Source of the DNA: Halorarius halobius
Lineage (GTDB): Archaea > Halobacteriota > Halobacteria > Halobacteriales > Haloarculaceae
DNA length: 64,000 nt
Assembly: GCF_024298865.1 (NCBI RefSeq)
Contig: NZ_CP101161.1
Location: 1,509,227-1,573,226, forward strand
Reading direction: 5' to 3'
The notes below the pieces were generated by a model. The model was not told the DNA's origin and searched no databases. It saw only the letters and a list, made by a program, of their open reading frames with translations. Of the stretch, positions 35,779 to 44,551 are shown in pieces; position 1 is the stretch's first letter, and each line of letters opens with the position of its first letter. The translations under genes and the position numbers were made by a program.

Positions 35779-36558
35779 ATGCGAGAGTACGACCACCTCG
35801 ATGTGAGCGTCGACTCCGACGTGTTCCGTATCACCTTCAACCGCCCCGAGCGTCTCAACGCCGTCAACCGGAACGTCCACGAGGAACTGTCGACCGTGTT
35901 CGAGGACGCACAAGAGTCCGAGGCCCGAGTTGTGGTGGTCACCGGGGCCGGAGACGCGTTCTGTGCAGGCGGAGACATCAAGGCGATGAATGAGGACGAA
36001 CAGTACTCCTATCACGAACCCCAGTCCATCATCAAGGGGATGGTGAACTGCGAGAAGCCGATTATCGGTCGCGTCAACGGGGATGCGGTCGGCCTCGGTG
36101 CGACGCTGGCACTGTTTTGCGACATCGTCATCGCCAGTACCGACGCTCGATTCGGCGATACCCACGTCAAGGTGGGGCTGAGCGCTGGCGACGGCGGCGG
36201 GATCATCTGGCCGCTTCTCATCGGACCGAACAAGGCCAAGGAGTTCCTCATGACCGGCAAACTCATCTCGGCCGAGGAAGCCGAGGAACTCGGACTCATC
36301 AACCATGCCGTCGAACCAGACGAACTCGACGCGAAGGTGACCGAACTGGTTGATGAGCTCGCTACTGGTTCCCAGGTCGCCATTCAGTACACGAAGATGT
36401 CCATCAACAGCATGCTTGAGGATGCGGTCAACTCCGCCCTGCTCAAATCGCTCGCGCTCGAACGGAACACGATGCACCACCCAGACCATGCCCACGCTGT
36501 CGAGGCGTTCAAGAACGGCGAGCAGCCGAACTTCCCGACCGGCCGTGATCCCAACTAA
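35779..36558 (+). CDS. Crotonase (enoyl-CoA hydratase/isomerase) superfamily protein lacking catalytic glutamates
   Basis: A 259-residue crotonase fold. Oxyanion-hole segments CAGGDIKAM and NGDAVGLGATLALFCD are present. The two glutamates of classical hydratases are replaced: the GGGCELAMMCD position reads GLGATLALFCD (threonine) and FGxPEIxLG reads FGDTHVKVGL (histidine), followed by an aspartate in SAGDGG. It probably performs another crotonase reaction (isomerisation, hydrolysis or C-C cleavage), or hydration by a different base. Start ATG 35779 rather than an upstream TTG, since homology (MREYDHLDV) begins there. Confidence 0.88.
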   Translation: MREYDHLDVSVDSDVFRITFNRPERLNAVNRNVHEELSTVFEDAQESEARVVVVTGAGDAFCAGGDIKAMNEDEQYSYHEPQSIIKGMVNCEKPIIGRVNGDAVGLGATLALFCDIVIASTDARFGDTHVKVGLSAGDGGGIIWPLLIGPNKAKEFLMTGKLISAEEAEELGLINHAVEPDELDAKVTELVDELATGSQVAIQYTKMSINSMLEDAVNSALLKSLALERNTMHHPDHAHAVEAFKNGEQPNFPTGRDPN

Positions 36559-36711
36559 CCCGTATGCTCTCGATCGCCGGTGACAGCAGCCGCGGTGAGT
36601 GAGTCGCTGGGCACCACGGTTGCGCGTCGGCGTACCGGTGCTGCCTAGCGCCGGTCGTTCGGCTTCATCGGAGCTAAATACAACACGTGAACTCATGTAC
36701 GATGTCATAAA

Positions 36712-36720
36712 TTTTAAGTA
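36712..36720 (+). promoter_or_regulatory. TATA box of the phosphotriesterase-like gene
   Basis: TTTTAAGTA, 32-40 bases before ATG 36752; implies a leader of about 10 bases. Confidence 0.5.
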
Positions 36721-36751
36721 TTCGCGGGGCCCTGACACACACGGTTCAGAA

Positions 36752-37846
36752 ATGAGCAACGATACTGGGTACGCCGTAACCGTGGATGGGCGACTAGAGC
36801 CGTCGGAACTCGGCCTGACGCTCCCGCACGAACATCTCGTGTGCGACTTCTCCGAGGCACTCTACAGCCCCCCTGAGAGCGCGTACAAGCGATCGATCGC
36901 CACCGACCCTGTCTCCTTGGATAACCTCTGGTTCATCGACCAGAACCCGCTCGGCCACGAAGCGAACTTCGTGCTCGACTCCTTCGAGGACGCCGTGACC
37001 GAAGTCGGATACTTCAATCAGGTCGGGGGGGACACGATGGTCGACGTGACGCCGAAGAACGTCAGTGGCGACCCGGAGTTCGTCCGTGCCGTCTCGCGGG
37101 AAACGGGAGTGAACATGATTCACGGTACAGCCCACTACATGCAGCGAGTCCATCCCGACTACGTCTCGGACGCAACAGTCGAGGAACTCGAAGCTGAGTT
37201 CGTCGATGATGTCCGCAACGGCATCGGAGAGACGGACATCCGTGCCGGCATCATCGGCGAGATCGGACTCAGTGGGCGCATCGAGCCTGACGAGTTGACG
37301 GTCCTTCGGGCGGCGGCCCGTGCCGCAGTTCGGACCGGCGCTCCGCTGACCATCCATCCGCCTGGCCGCACCGACCACAGCCGGAAAGGTGGGGAGTACT
37401 CGACGGCCCGGTGGGGGCTGGACATCCTGGACATCGTCGAAGAAGAGGGGCTGGCGCCCGAGCGGGTCGTTCTCTGTCATATGGACCGGACCGTACATGC
37501 GGACCCCGAAGCCCAGCGCGAGGTGGCTGACCGCGGCGCCTACATCGAGTACGACCTCTGGGGACTCGACGGCTACCTCCCGCATCTCGAAGACGCGTTC
37601 CCCTCTGACTACTGGCGTACCGACGCGGTTCACGGGCTCATCGAGGATGGACATGCGGAGAACCTCCTGTTCTCCCACGACGCCGGCGCGAAGACGCGGC
37701 TGAAGACGTACGGCGGCGGGGGGTTCTCACTGCTGTTCGAGAACATCCTTCCCCGTCTTCGGGACCGGGGCGTTTCGAAGAAGACGCTTGAACAGATCAC
37801 CGTCGACAACCCCCGGGACTTGCTCACCTTCGACGCGCCTGCCTGA
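36752..37846 (+). CDS. Phosphotriesterase-family hydrolase (PHP/lactonase-like)
   Basis: A 364-residue amidohydrolase-superfamily enzyme. Metal ligands are all visible: H26 and H28 in LPHEHL, bridging glutamate in GEIGLSG, histidine in TIHPPG, histidine in LCHMDRT and aspartate in FSHDAG. Glutamate instead of carbamylated lysine as the bridging ligand matches the PHP branch. Family members are lactonases or esterases; a lactonase fits a pathway with Baeyer-Villiger-type monooxygenases, whose products are lactones (inference). The ATG at 36752 is placed by homology and promoter. Confidence 0.87.
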   Translation: MSNDTGYAVTVDGRLEPSELGLTLPHEHLVCDFSEALYSPPESAYKRSIATDPVSLDNLWFIDQNPLGHEANFVLDSFEDAVTEVGYFNQVGGDTMVDVTPKNVSGDPEFVRAVSRETGVNMIHGTAHYMQRVHPDYVSDATVEELEAEFVDDVRNGIGETDIRAGIIGEIGLSGRIEPDELTVLRAAARAAVRTGAPLTIHPPGRTDHSRKGGEYSTARWGLDILDIVEEEGLAPERVVLCHMDRTVHADPEAQREVADRGAYIEYDLWGLDGYLPHLEDAFPSDYWRTDAVHGLIEDGHAENLLFSHDAGAKTRLKTYGGGGFSLLFENILPRLRDRGVSKKTLEQITVDNPRDLLTFDAPA

Positions 37847-37942
37847 GGCATCTTCAGTTGTGGCCGGACGGCTGTCACCCGTCCGACGCCGTCGGAGCTG
37901 TTCAACTCAACGTCGAGCGAGATATATCAGCATGGGGAATGA

Positions 37943-37968
37943 TTTATTAAGGATTACCACTATTGGTA
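37943..37968 (+). promoter_or_regulatory. Promoter and candidate operator of rbkR
   Basis: TTTATTAAGG (37943-37952) is a TATA-like element. Directly after it TACC-ACTATT-GGTA (37955-37968) is a dyad where RNA polymerase would start, suggesting autoregulation by the RbkR repressor domain. ATG is at 37999. Confidence 0.4.
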
Positions 37969-37998
37969 CACCCACCCATACCGTTAGGAGACTCACCC

Positions 37999-38724
37999 AT
38001 GTTCGTAACAGACACTGACACCCCGGCCTCTATCAAGTACGACGAACTGGCGACGCTCAAACATCTCGCGAAGAAGGGGGCGGTCAGGGCAGACGCGAAA
38101 CTGTCGTGTTCGCTGCTCGCAGAGGAGTTGGAGATCTCCGCCCAGACTGCCTCCCGTCGGCTCCGGTCGCTCGAAAAGAGCGAATACATCCGACGGCATC
38201 GGGAGAAAAACACCATGCGCGTGACTATCACACCGCGCGGCATCGAGCTTCTCGAAGCGGAGTTCCAGCAGTATCTCGAGATATTCGATTCCATCAGGAC
38301 CGTTGAGCTGGAGGGAGAGGTCTGTAGCGGTGCCGGTGAGGGGGAGTACTACATCCAACTCGACGGCTACATGGAGCAGTTCGAAGAGAAACTCGGCTAC
38401 CAGCCGTTCCCCGGGACGTTCAACGTGCGTATCGACGAGAGCGACGTTCCATCACGGGCCGTCTTGGAGACGTTCGACGCAGTCCAGATCGAAGAATGGG
38501 AAAGCGATGGACGGACGTACGGGGCCGCCTCCTGCTATCCGGCCACGGTCACGGCGGCCGGTGATACCATTGCGGAGGCACACATCCTTGACCCGGACCG
38601 GACACACCATGGAGACGAGTACATCGAACTCATCGCTACGGAGCGGCTCCGGGAGGCGCTTGCCGTGGAGGATGGCGATGGCGTGACCATCACGGTTGGG
38701 CGACTACCCGGGGCTGAAGAATGA
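37999..38724 (+). CDS. rbkR: CTP-dependent riboflavin kinase / transcriptional regulator RbkR
   Basis: A 241-residue bifunctional protein. N-terminal winged helix (about 15-85, LLAEELEISAQTASRRLRSLE) joined to the archaeal riboflavin kinase (DUF120) domain (about 95-235, LGYQPFPGTFNVRI and TYGAASCYPATV). The kinase makes FMN from riboflavin using CTP; the HTH controls riboflavin genes. Its stop overlaps the start of ribB (ATGA), confirming a riboflavin operon. Upstream an in-frame TTG exists but the ATG at 37999 begins the homologous region. Confidence 0.93.
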   Translation: MFVTDTDTPASIKYDELATLKHLAKKGAVRADAKLSCSLLAEELEISAQTASRRLRSLEKSEYIRRHREKNTMRVTITPRGIELLEAEFQQYLEIFDSIRTVELEGEVCSGAGEGEYYIQLDGYMEQFEEKLGYQPFPGTFNVRIDESDVPSRAVLETFDAVQIEEWESDGRTYGAASCYPATVTAAGDTIAEAHILDPDRTHHGDEYIELIATERLREALAVEDGDGVTITVGRLPGAEE

Positions 38725-39389
38725 CCGACCTCGACGTCGCCATCTCCCAGTTCGAAGCTGGAGAGCCGGTGCTCATCCATGATTCACAGGACCGCGAGGG
38801 GGAGACGGACTTTGTCGTCGCGGCCGAGAGCGTGACGCCACGCACTGTCGCACGAATGCGCAACGATGCCGGGGGGTTGATCTGTGTCGCTGTGCCGTCC
38901 CATGTCGCCGATGCTTTCGGGTTATCTTTCCTGCATGAGAAACTCGACCACCCCGCCACGAAGAACGACCCTGAATACGACTCGCGATCATCGTTCTCGC
39001 TGTCGGTGAACCACCGCGACACGTACACCGGCATCACCGACAACGACCGATCACACACCATCACGTCGCTGGCGGCGGCCGCTCGCGCCCCTGCGGAGAC
39101 GGAGTTCGGCGCGGAGTTCCGCGTTCCGGGTCACGTCCCGGTGCTCCGTGCGGCCGAGGGGCTTCTCGCTGACCGGCGCGGGCATACTGAACTATCGATC
39201 GCGTTGGCGAACGTCACCGACATCGCCCCCGCGATCGTGGTGTGTGAGATGCTCGACGACGAGAGCGGCCAGGCGCTCGCTCCCGAGGAGGCACAGCGGT
39301 ACGCCGCCGACCACGGCTACGCGTTCGTCGAGGGGCGGGACATCGTCAACCGGTTCGCGGACAGGGTACCGGGCGTACAAGAACGGTAG
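38721..39389 (+). CDS. ribB: 3,4-dihydroxy-2-butanone-4-phosphate synthase
   Basis: A 222-residue single-domain enzyme converting ribulose 5-phosphate to the four-carbon precursor of riboflavin plus formate. DREGETDFVVAAE holds the metal-binding acidic residues; RNDAGGLICVAVP and RRGHTELSIALANV complete the site. No fused GTP cyclohydrolase II domain, as usual in archaea. Translationally coupled to rbkR, so FMN supply is tied to riboflavin-responsive control. Local flavin demand from monooxygenases and acyl-CoA dehydrogenases may explain the location (inference). Confidence 0.95.
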   Translation: MTDLDVAISQFEAGEPVLIHDSQDREGETDFVVAAESVTPRTVARMRNDAGGLICVAVPSHVADAFGLSFLHEKLDHPATKNDPEYDSRSSFSLSVNHRDTYTGITDNDRSHTITSLAAAARAPAETEFGAEFRVPGHVPVLRAAEGLLADRRGHTELSIALANVTDIAPAIVVCEMLDDESGQALAPEEAQRYAADHGYAFVEGRDIVNRFADRVPGVQER

Positions 39390-39404
39390 CGATCCCGCGA
39401 CGGG

Positions 39405-40442
39405 TCACGACAGTTCGGCGACGACGCTGTCACCGAACCGCTGTACGTTCTCCGTCAGCCGGTCCGCGGACAGTTCCGGAAACACCATCCGCGGGATGAC
39501 GTGCAGTTCGCCGGGGACCATCCGGTCGAGTTCTCGAAGCCGTTCGATGACCGTCTCCGGTGACCCCACCAGCGCTCCTTCGCGGAGGGCGTCGAGCCGG
39601 TCGTCGCTCATCGTGTCGATATCCCAGTCGGAGACGTCGCCCGACTCGGTCTGTCTGGCGTACGCACGCCGTGCGGCGACCAGTCGCGGTGCGAGCTCGT
39701 TCCAGGCCTGTTCGTCGGTCTCCGCGACGTGTGCGAACTGCATCAACACGACGGAGAACGGGTCGTCGTCGTTGCGGGTCGCCTCGGCGAGCGAGACGTT
39801 GCGCTCGAAATGCTCGTACGTCAGCCGCTCGGCCCAGTCGTCGGGGTAGTAGACGAACCCGATGTGGCCGTCCGCCATCCGCGCGGCGCGGCGCACTGCG
39901 GGCTTCGACATCCCGCCCAGGAGGACGGGCGGGCCGCCGTCCTGTGCGGGCTTCGGCTCCACGTCGACATCGTCATACTGGAACAGCTCCCCCTCGTGTG
40001 AGAACGCTCCCGGCGTCCACGCTCCGCGGCAGATCTCCAGCAACTCCTCGACGCGGGGCGCCCGCTCCGACAGCGGTACGTCGAACACCTCGAACTCCTC
40101 GCGGACGTAGCCGTTAGCGATGCCGACGCGAAGTCGGCCGCCCGAGAGCAGGTCGACTGTGGCCGCGTCCTCGGCGAACCGAATCGGATCGTACAGCGGC
40201 CCCAGTGCGACGGCCGTGCCGATGTCGATCGTCTCGGTCGCCGTAGCGAGTGCCCCACACAGCGGAAACACCGACGGGAGGTAGCCGTCGTCGAAGAAGT
40301 GGTGTTCCGAGGTCCAGACGGCGTCGAACCCGCTGTCCTCGGCCACCTGTGCGATATCGACGGTCTCCCGGAACACCTGTTCGTGGGTCTTCTTGGTTGC
40401 ATCCGCACGCTGTGCGGTCAGCAGCCCCAGTCCGAACTCCAT
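39405..40442 (-). CDS. LLM class flavin-dependent oxidoreductase
   Basis: A 345-residue luciferase-like protein. SEHHFFDDGYLPSVF carries the flavin-site histidines; LGPLYDPIRFAEDAATVDLLSGGRL is the family signature; GSPETVIERLRELD closes the barrel. Smaller than the LLM enzyme at 22179 and lacks its insert. It lies 64 bases downstream of an acyl-CoA dehydrogenase on the same strand, likely one operon. Probable monooxygenase on a CoA-derived or ketone intermediate; F420 use is also possible in haloarchaea. Confidence 0.9.
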   Translation of the reverse strand: MEFGLGLLTAQRADATKKTHEQVFRETVDIAQVAEDSGFDAVWTSEHHFFDDGYLPSVFPLCGALATATETIDIGTAVALGPLYDPIRFAEDAATVDLLSGGRLRVGIANGYVREEFEVFDVPLSERAPRVEELLEICRGAWTPGAFSHEGELFQYDDVDVEPKPAQDGGPPVLLGGMSKPAVRRAARMADGHIGFVYYPDDWAERLTYEHFERNVSLAEATRNDDDPFSVVLMQFAHVAETDEQAWNELAPRLVAARRAYARQTESGDVSDWDIDTMSDDRLDALREGALVGSPETVIERLRELDRMVPGELHVIPRMVFPELSADRLTENVQRFGDSVVAELS

Positions 40443-40506
40443 GTCGTGCGTTCACACAGCCGTCACTAATAGGTGTCCGTGCTCCGGGGCGGATCACCGT
40501 TCGTGG

Positions 40507-41649
40507 TCACTGCAGGTACCGGGGCTGGTAGCCGTTGCGCTTCAGCCCTTGACTGATGGAGTTGCGCTGGACCTCCGGCGTGCCGCCAGCGATCCGCCGG
40601 CCCCTAGCCATCCGGTGGAGATACTCCAGCGGGTGGCCTTTCTGGTAGCCGTTCGCGCCGTGAATCTGCAACGACTCGCTGACGACCTCTTCGACCATCT
40701 CCGCCGAGCGGAACTTCGCTATCGAGGTCTCTATCTTGTCGGGCGTCCCGTCGTTGTCGATGGCGCTCATCGCTGCCTGATACGTTATGGCCCGACACAT
40801 CTCCACCTCGGCGACCATGTCGGCGAGTTTCCACTCGATGCCCTGGAAGTCGGCGATGGGTTGCCCGAACTGCTCGCGGGTCGTCGCGTGGTCCAGCGCC
40901 TTGTCGATGGCGTTTATCGCTATCGCGTTGGCGATGGCGGCGCCGCCGAGCCGTTCCCAGTTGAGCGACGAAAGCATCCGCTTGAACTGGCCCGACTCCC
41001 GGACGAGCACGTTCTCCGGCGGGATGACGACGTCGTCCATGTAGAACTGCGTCTGCGTCTGGTTCTCCATGTTGGTGAAGTGCTGGTTTATCTCGACGCC
41101 ATCGGCGTCGAAGTCCATGATGACCATCCCCAGGCCTTCGGGGAACTTCGCCCACGTGACCGCCGCCGTCGCCTCCGGAACCAGACTGACCCATATCTTC
41201 TCGCCGTTGAGGAGCAACTCACCGCCTTCCTCGGTGACCGTGGTGGTCATCGACTGCACGTCAGACCCGGCTTGCGGTTCCGACATCGCTATCGACAGGA
41301 GCGCATCTCCCTCGATTACGGGTTCGAGGTATCGTTGTTTGGCTTCCTCCGACCCGAACATCGCGACGGCCCGCGGAGAGACGAAATGCTGTGCGACGAG
41401 TGCCATCGCCGTATCTGGGCAGACCCGACCGACCGTCTCGATGAGCAAGAGTGCCTCGAACTCCGTCATCCCGCCGCCGCCGTACTCCTCGGGGTAGTTG
41501 ATGCCGAGGAACCCGTGGTCAGCGAGCACCTCGATGTTCTCCCAGGGGAACTCGCCTTCCCAGGAGAACGCCTTATCCGCGAACTCCGACTCCGCGAGTT
41601 GCCTCGCGGAGTCGACTATCATCTGCTGCTCGTCCGAAAGCTGGACCAT
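40507..41649 (-). CDS. Acyl-CoA dehydrogenase
   Basis: A 380-residue FAD enzyme with all three acyl-CoA dehydrogenase domains: LADHGFLGINYPEEYGGGG, ALLSIAMSEPQAGSDVQS, TTREQFGQPIADFQGIEWKLADM, and QIHGANGYQKGHPLEYLHR. The usual catalytic YEGT glutamate position reads AGGTPEVQRN, so the base must come from elsewhere, as in isovaleryl-CoA-type enzymes. ATG 41649 is preferred over 41685 because a TATA box (41676-41683) overlaps the latter. Precedes an LLM flavoprotein gene. Confidence 0.9.
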   Translation of the reverse strand: MVQLSDEQQMIVDSARQLAESEFADKAFSWEGEFPWENIEVLADHGFLGINYPEEYGGGGMTEFEALLLIETVGRVCPDTAMALVAQHFVSPRAVAMFGSEEAKQRYLEPVIEGDALLSIAMSEPQAGSDVQSMTTTVTEEGGELLLNGEKIWVSLVPEATAAVTWAKFPEGLGMVIMDFDADGVEINQHFTNMENQTQTQFYMDDVVIPPENVLVRESGQFKRMLSSLNWERLGGAAIANAIAINAIDKALDHATTREQFGQPIADFQGIEWKLADMVAEVEMCRAITYQAAMSAIDNDGTPDKIETSIAKFRSAEMVEEVVSESLQIHGANGYQKGHPLEYLHRMARGRRIAGGTPEVQRNSISQGLKRNGYQPRYLQ

Positions 41650-41675
41650 GTTGCTCGTCCGATGAACAGCCGTCT

Positions 41676-41683
41676 CAATATAC
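41676..41683 (-). promoter_or_regulatory. TATA box of the acyl-CoA dehydrogenase gene
   Basis: GTATATTG on the minus strand, 27-34 bases before ATG 41649. Confidence 0.55.
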
Positions 41684-41837
41684 ATTATGGTCGAAGTGGG
41701 TTGCTCTCGGAACGAGGCATGCGTAGCAGCTCGCTCGTCGGCCGTTGCGTCTGATGGTCTCCTGTCCAATAATATCGAACGATACGTGTCTGACCGTCAC
41801 ACCTCTGGGTATCTGTCCGGTTCGCGGGTTCTTTTGG

Positions 41838-41863
41838 GAATAACAATCGTATTAGTGTTATTC
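41838..41863. promoter_or_regulatory. GAATAACA-N10-TGTTATTC dyad, copy 3
   Basis: Perfect 8-base arms with a 10-base spacer, the strongest of three sites with this core. It is about 190 bases upstream of the acyl-CoA dehydrogenase start at 41649. Confidence 0.5.
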
Positions 41864-42198
41864 GAGCCGAACGCGGTCTCATCTCAAATCCCGCCCTCTC
41901 GGCCCCCTATCCCACCAAGAATCGATCTGAGGTTCTTTTTCGAACGGTGAGTGAACCATCGCCGAAACCGTTCAACGATATCGAATCGATCGCGACAAGT
42001 GTCTCAGGGGTATATTCGGGTCTTCGCCCGTCTCATGGCCTGAAACGTCTCTGAGTCGGATTCCATAGTCAGACTGGCACGGCTGTCGGTGTCTGTACGT
42101 TCAATATCCTCGAACGAATGGGTGCAGGCGTCAGGTGCGTCGCTTGTCAGGCGCGCAGGCTGGCGAGTTGCTCGGGGACTGACAGAGCGTTTGCAGTA

Positions 42199-42825
42199 TC
42201 ACTCGGGACCGAAGTTTTCGACCTCGGCGGCATCGGGATCGAGTCCCGCAGCTTTGATTGCTGCAGTCGCTCGGTCGACGAACGACGCGAACCCGAACAC
42301 GAACAGTTGCTTATCCCCGTCAATCTCTTCGAGCGGGTCCGTCAGATCGGACACTCCGAGGACGACAGTAGCTCCCTCCGCTTCGAGCGTGGTGAGGCGG
42401 TCGGCGTGGGCCGGATCGTCGCCTTCGTACAGCAGCGTCGCGTCGTGGTCTGTCGCCCGTGCGCGTTCACCGATACCGACAGCTGGCCCGATACCAGGCC
42501 CGGCCGCCAGCACCACTACATCGTTCCTGTCCGCGTACTGGACATCACCGAACGGCCCGTCTATCTCGATAGGGTCACCGACCTCTCGGTCCGCTAGCCA
42601 CGTCCCGAGCGCGCTGTCAGAGGTGACCTGTACCGTGATTTCGAAACTGTCGTCCGTGGTCGGTGACGAGATAGTGTAGTAGCCGGTCTCCTCAGTACCG
42701 TCGATCATCGCCCGGACGAGAACGAACTGTCCAGGGAGGGCATCGAACTCTCTCGGTGTCTCAAGCGCGAGCGCTACGGTCCGAGTGCCCACCTCTTGGC
42801 ACGACTGCACGATTGTCTCGACCAT
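42199..42825 (-). CDS. Ferredoxin reductase-type FAD/NAD(P)-binding oxidoreductase
   Basis: A 208-residue stand-alone reductase. FAD domain (about 1-95) has PGQFVLVRA, YYTISS (the usual RxYS arginine is glycine) and IEIDGPFG. NAD(P) domain (about 100-208) has AAGPGIGPAVGIGER and a C-terminal VENFGPE. No iron-sulfur domain. It transfers electrons between NAD(P)H and a flavin or ferredoxin; it could supply reduced flavin to the LLM monooxygenases (inference). A TATA-like AGATAATACC at about 42849-42858 supports a leaderless start at 42825. Confidence 0.85.
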   Translation of the reverse strand: MVETIVQSCQEVGTRTVALALETPREFDALPGQFVLVRAMIDGTEETGYYTISSPTTDDSFEITVQVTSDSALGTWLADREVGDPIEIDGPFGDVQYADRNDVVVLAAGPGIGPAVGIGERARATDHDATLLYEGDDPAHADRLTTLEAEGATVVLGVSDLTDPLEEIDGDKQLFVFGFASFVDRATAAIKAAGLDPDAAEVENFGPE

Positions 42826-42899
42826 CCAGAAGGAGTCTCTACCGTTGGGGTATTATCTGTTGTGGCGCAGGGCTTTCGCCGGATTCGGGCCGACGAGTG

Positions 42900-43454
42900 T
42901 TAGCACGAAATGAAGAGATGAGGAAGATCCGGACGGCTCTCGATTGAAACTCCGTCGAGTTCGCGGAGTTCCTTGCTCAAGCGGGTGTAGGTGGCATCCA
43001 GCGACTCTGCAATCACTGTCAAGTCGGCGGTGACAGGCATGAATCCAGTATCCGAATCCCAACGTGGCACAACATGGGCGTGGACGTGGTCAGGAACGGA
43101 GGCTCCGCCAGCACTGCCGATGTTCATCCCGACGTTGAACCCCTGGGGTCTGAATGCGGCGTCGAGCAGTCGAGAGGCAGTCTGCTGGAGTTGTGCGAAC
43201 TCGGTGTATGCCGCCGACGGGAGGTCGTGAAGCGTGGGGGTGTGCTCGAACGGGATTATCATCAGGTGTCCGGGGTTGTACGGCGAGTTGTTGAGGAGTA
43301 TATACGCGTGTTCGGTCTGCGCCAGGATCCGCACGTCGTCGTCGTCCGAGTGATTTGGCAGTTCACAGAACACACAGCCGTCTAGCCCTGCGTTTCGCCC
43401 GGCATCGTCCTGCTCGACCCATTTTATTCGCCACGGTGCGAATATCTGCTCCAT
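42900..43454 (-). CDS. HIT family nucleotide-binding protein
   Basis: A 184-residue histidine-triad protein. The catalytic HVHAHVVPR motif near residues 120-128, a CVFC zinc pair, and the N-terminal APWRIKWV typical of the Ap4A-phosphorylase-like branch. It probably hydrolyses or phosphorolyses dinucleoside polyphosphates or AMP conjugates. ATG at 43454 follows a TATA-like ATTGATAATTGG (43474-43485) by 20-31 bases. Appears to be core-genome and marks the last clear chromosomal gene before the decayed stretch. Confidence 0.9.
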   Translation of the reverse strand: MEQIFAPWRIKWVEQDDAGRNAGLDGCVFCELPNHSDDDDVRILAQTEHAYILLNNSPYNPGHLMIIPFEHTPTLHDLPSAAYTEFAQLQQTASRLLDAAFRPQGFNVGMNIGSAGGASVPDHVHAHVVPRWDSDTGFMPVTADLTVIAESLDATYTRLSKELRELDGVSIESRPDLPHLFISC

Positions 43455-44363
43455 ACACCCGTATTGCAACTACCAATTATCAATGTTGGTGCGGGGACTG
43501 GCGCCTCGTCGATCTCCTGCTTTCCCGCAGTGTTCGAATCTCTGTGTCCGGTGAGGGTTCCTCTTCCCAATACATTTATGCTGGTGTGGATTCACCCGAT
43601 ACCTGTCGGTACAGTGGAGTGACACAGGCGATTCCATGGTGGCCCATGCCTCGCGTGGTCGTCCGCTGTTCCGATACTGTCTGTTCGGCAACAGGGTGTC
43701 ACCCCTGTCCCGATGACGGACCGCCGTTGCCCGGCGGCGGCCCGCGATTCGGGTTCCAGTTGATGCCGATACCGAGGCGGAGTGTTCTCGGCCGAGCAGC
43801 GACCGAACAGATCGCGTCGACTTCTGCCTTCGATATATAATAGTTTGTAAATACAGATCCATCCCTCTTCGCTTCGAGTCGCCAGTACGTGTCGAGAAAC
43901 ACACGTCTAAGATGCTATACAACTCTTCGAGTCTCGACGGCTGGAACCATGTTAAATTGATATATTCGTAATACGCGTTGGTGATCAGGGCCGAATCGCT
44001 TGTGTCGCGTCGGATTCTTAACCTCACTGAATCGTCGTTTTGAGGTACCTGGACGCGTTTTTCTGTCTATCACTCTCTGTTTGTCTGGTGGTGCTTATCC
44101 GGGGGTTGTCTCAATGATTATTCAATTACTTATAATTCGGCTAGTTACAATTAATTAAATACTTGAACGGCGGCGTGAGAGTTCTTGCGTGGTCTCGCGT
44201 CCGTCGTACTGTTCTCGGAGCGGAGCGCGGCCGCTGTCCGTTAGGGAGAAAAATGGCCTATTGATCCGGAGAGCCGTCCTCGGGAGCTATCCGTCGTGGG
44301 TAGGGTTCCCGACTATTGGGGCATCCGGAAGTAACGTATCGAATCGTCTCGGAACTGGAGATC

Positions 44364-44551
44364 TCGCCGACGTCGACCAGTTGCAGCTGATGGAGTACGT
44401 CGACACGGAGACGCTCGAATCGCTCGTCGACCACGCCGAGGAGCGATCCGACGCGGACGTTACCGTCCAGTTCGACTACGACGGCTACATCGGAGACGTC
44501 TCCGAGGACCGGGTCGCCGTCCTCGAGGACGAATCACTGCCGCAGTCGTGA
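44364..44551 (+). pseudogene. HalOD1-like domain fragment
   Basis: The last approximately 60 codons (VDQLQLMEYVDTETLESL, then VTVQFDYDGY) resemble the C-terminal half of the haloarchaeal output domain HalOD1. Sequence before about 44364 in this frame has no homology and no good start, so this looks like a 5'-lost remnant. A start at the ATG at 44391 would give a 53-residue protein, so a small functional gene is not excluded. Confidence 0.4.

Larger units (their letters stand above)
41650..42198. other. Intergenic region with a strong dyad
   Basis: 549 bases between the acyl-CoA dehydrogenase start and the stop of the reductase gene. Holds the dehydrogenase promoter, an imperfect IclR-like site (GTCC..GAAC, 41764-41780) and the 8-base-arm dyad at 41838. 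No gene seen. Confidence 0.45.

Noticed and set aside
43699..43902. 67-codon minus-strand frame with a Gly/Pro-rich tail
   Set aside because: GTG start too close to the TATA-like element, no homology, lies in the decayed region.
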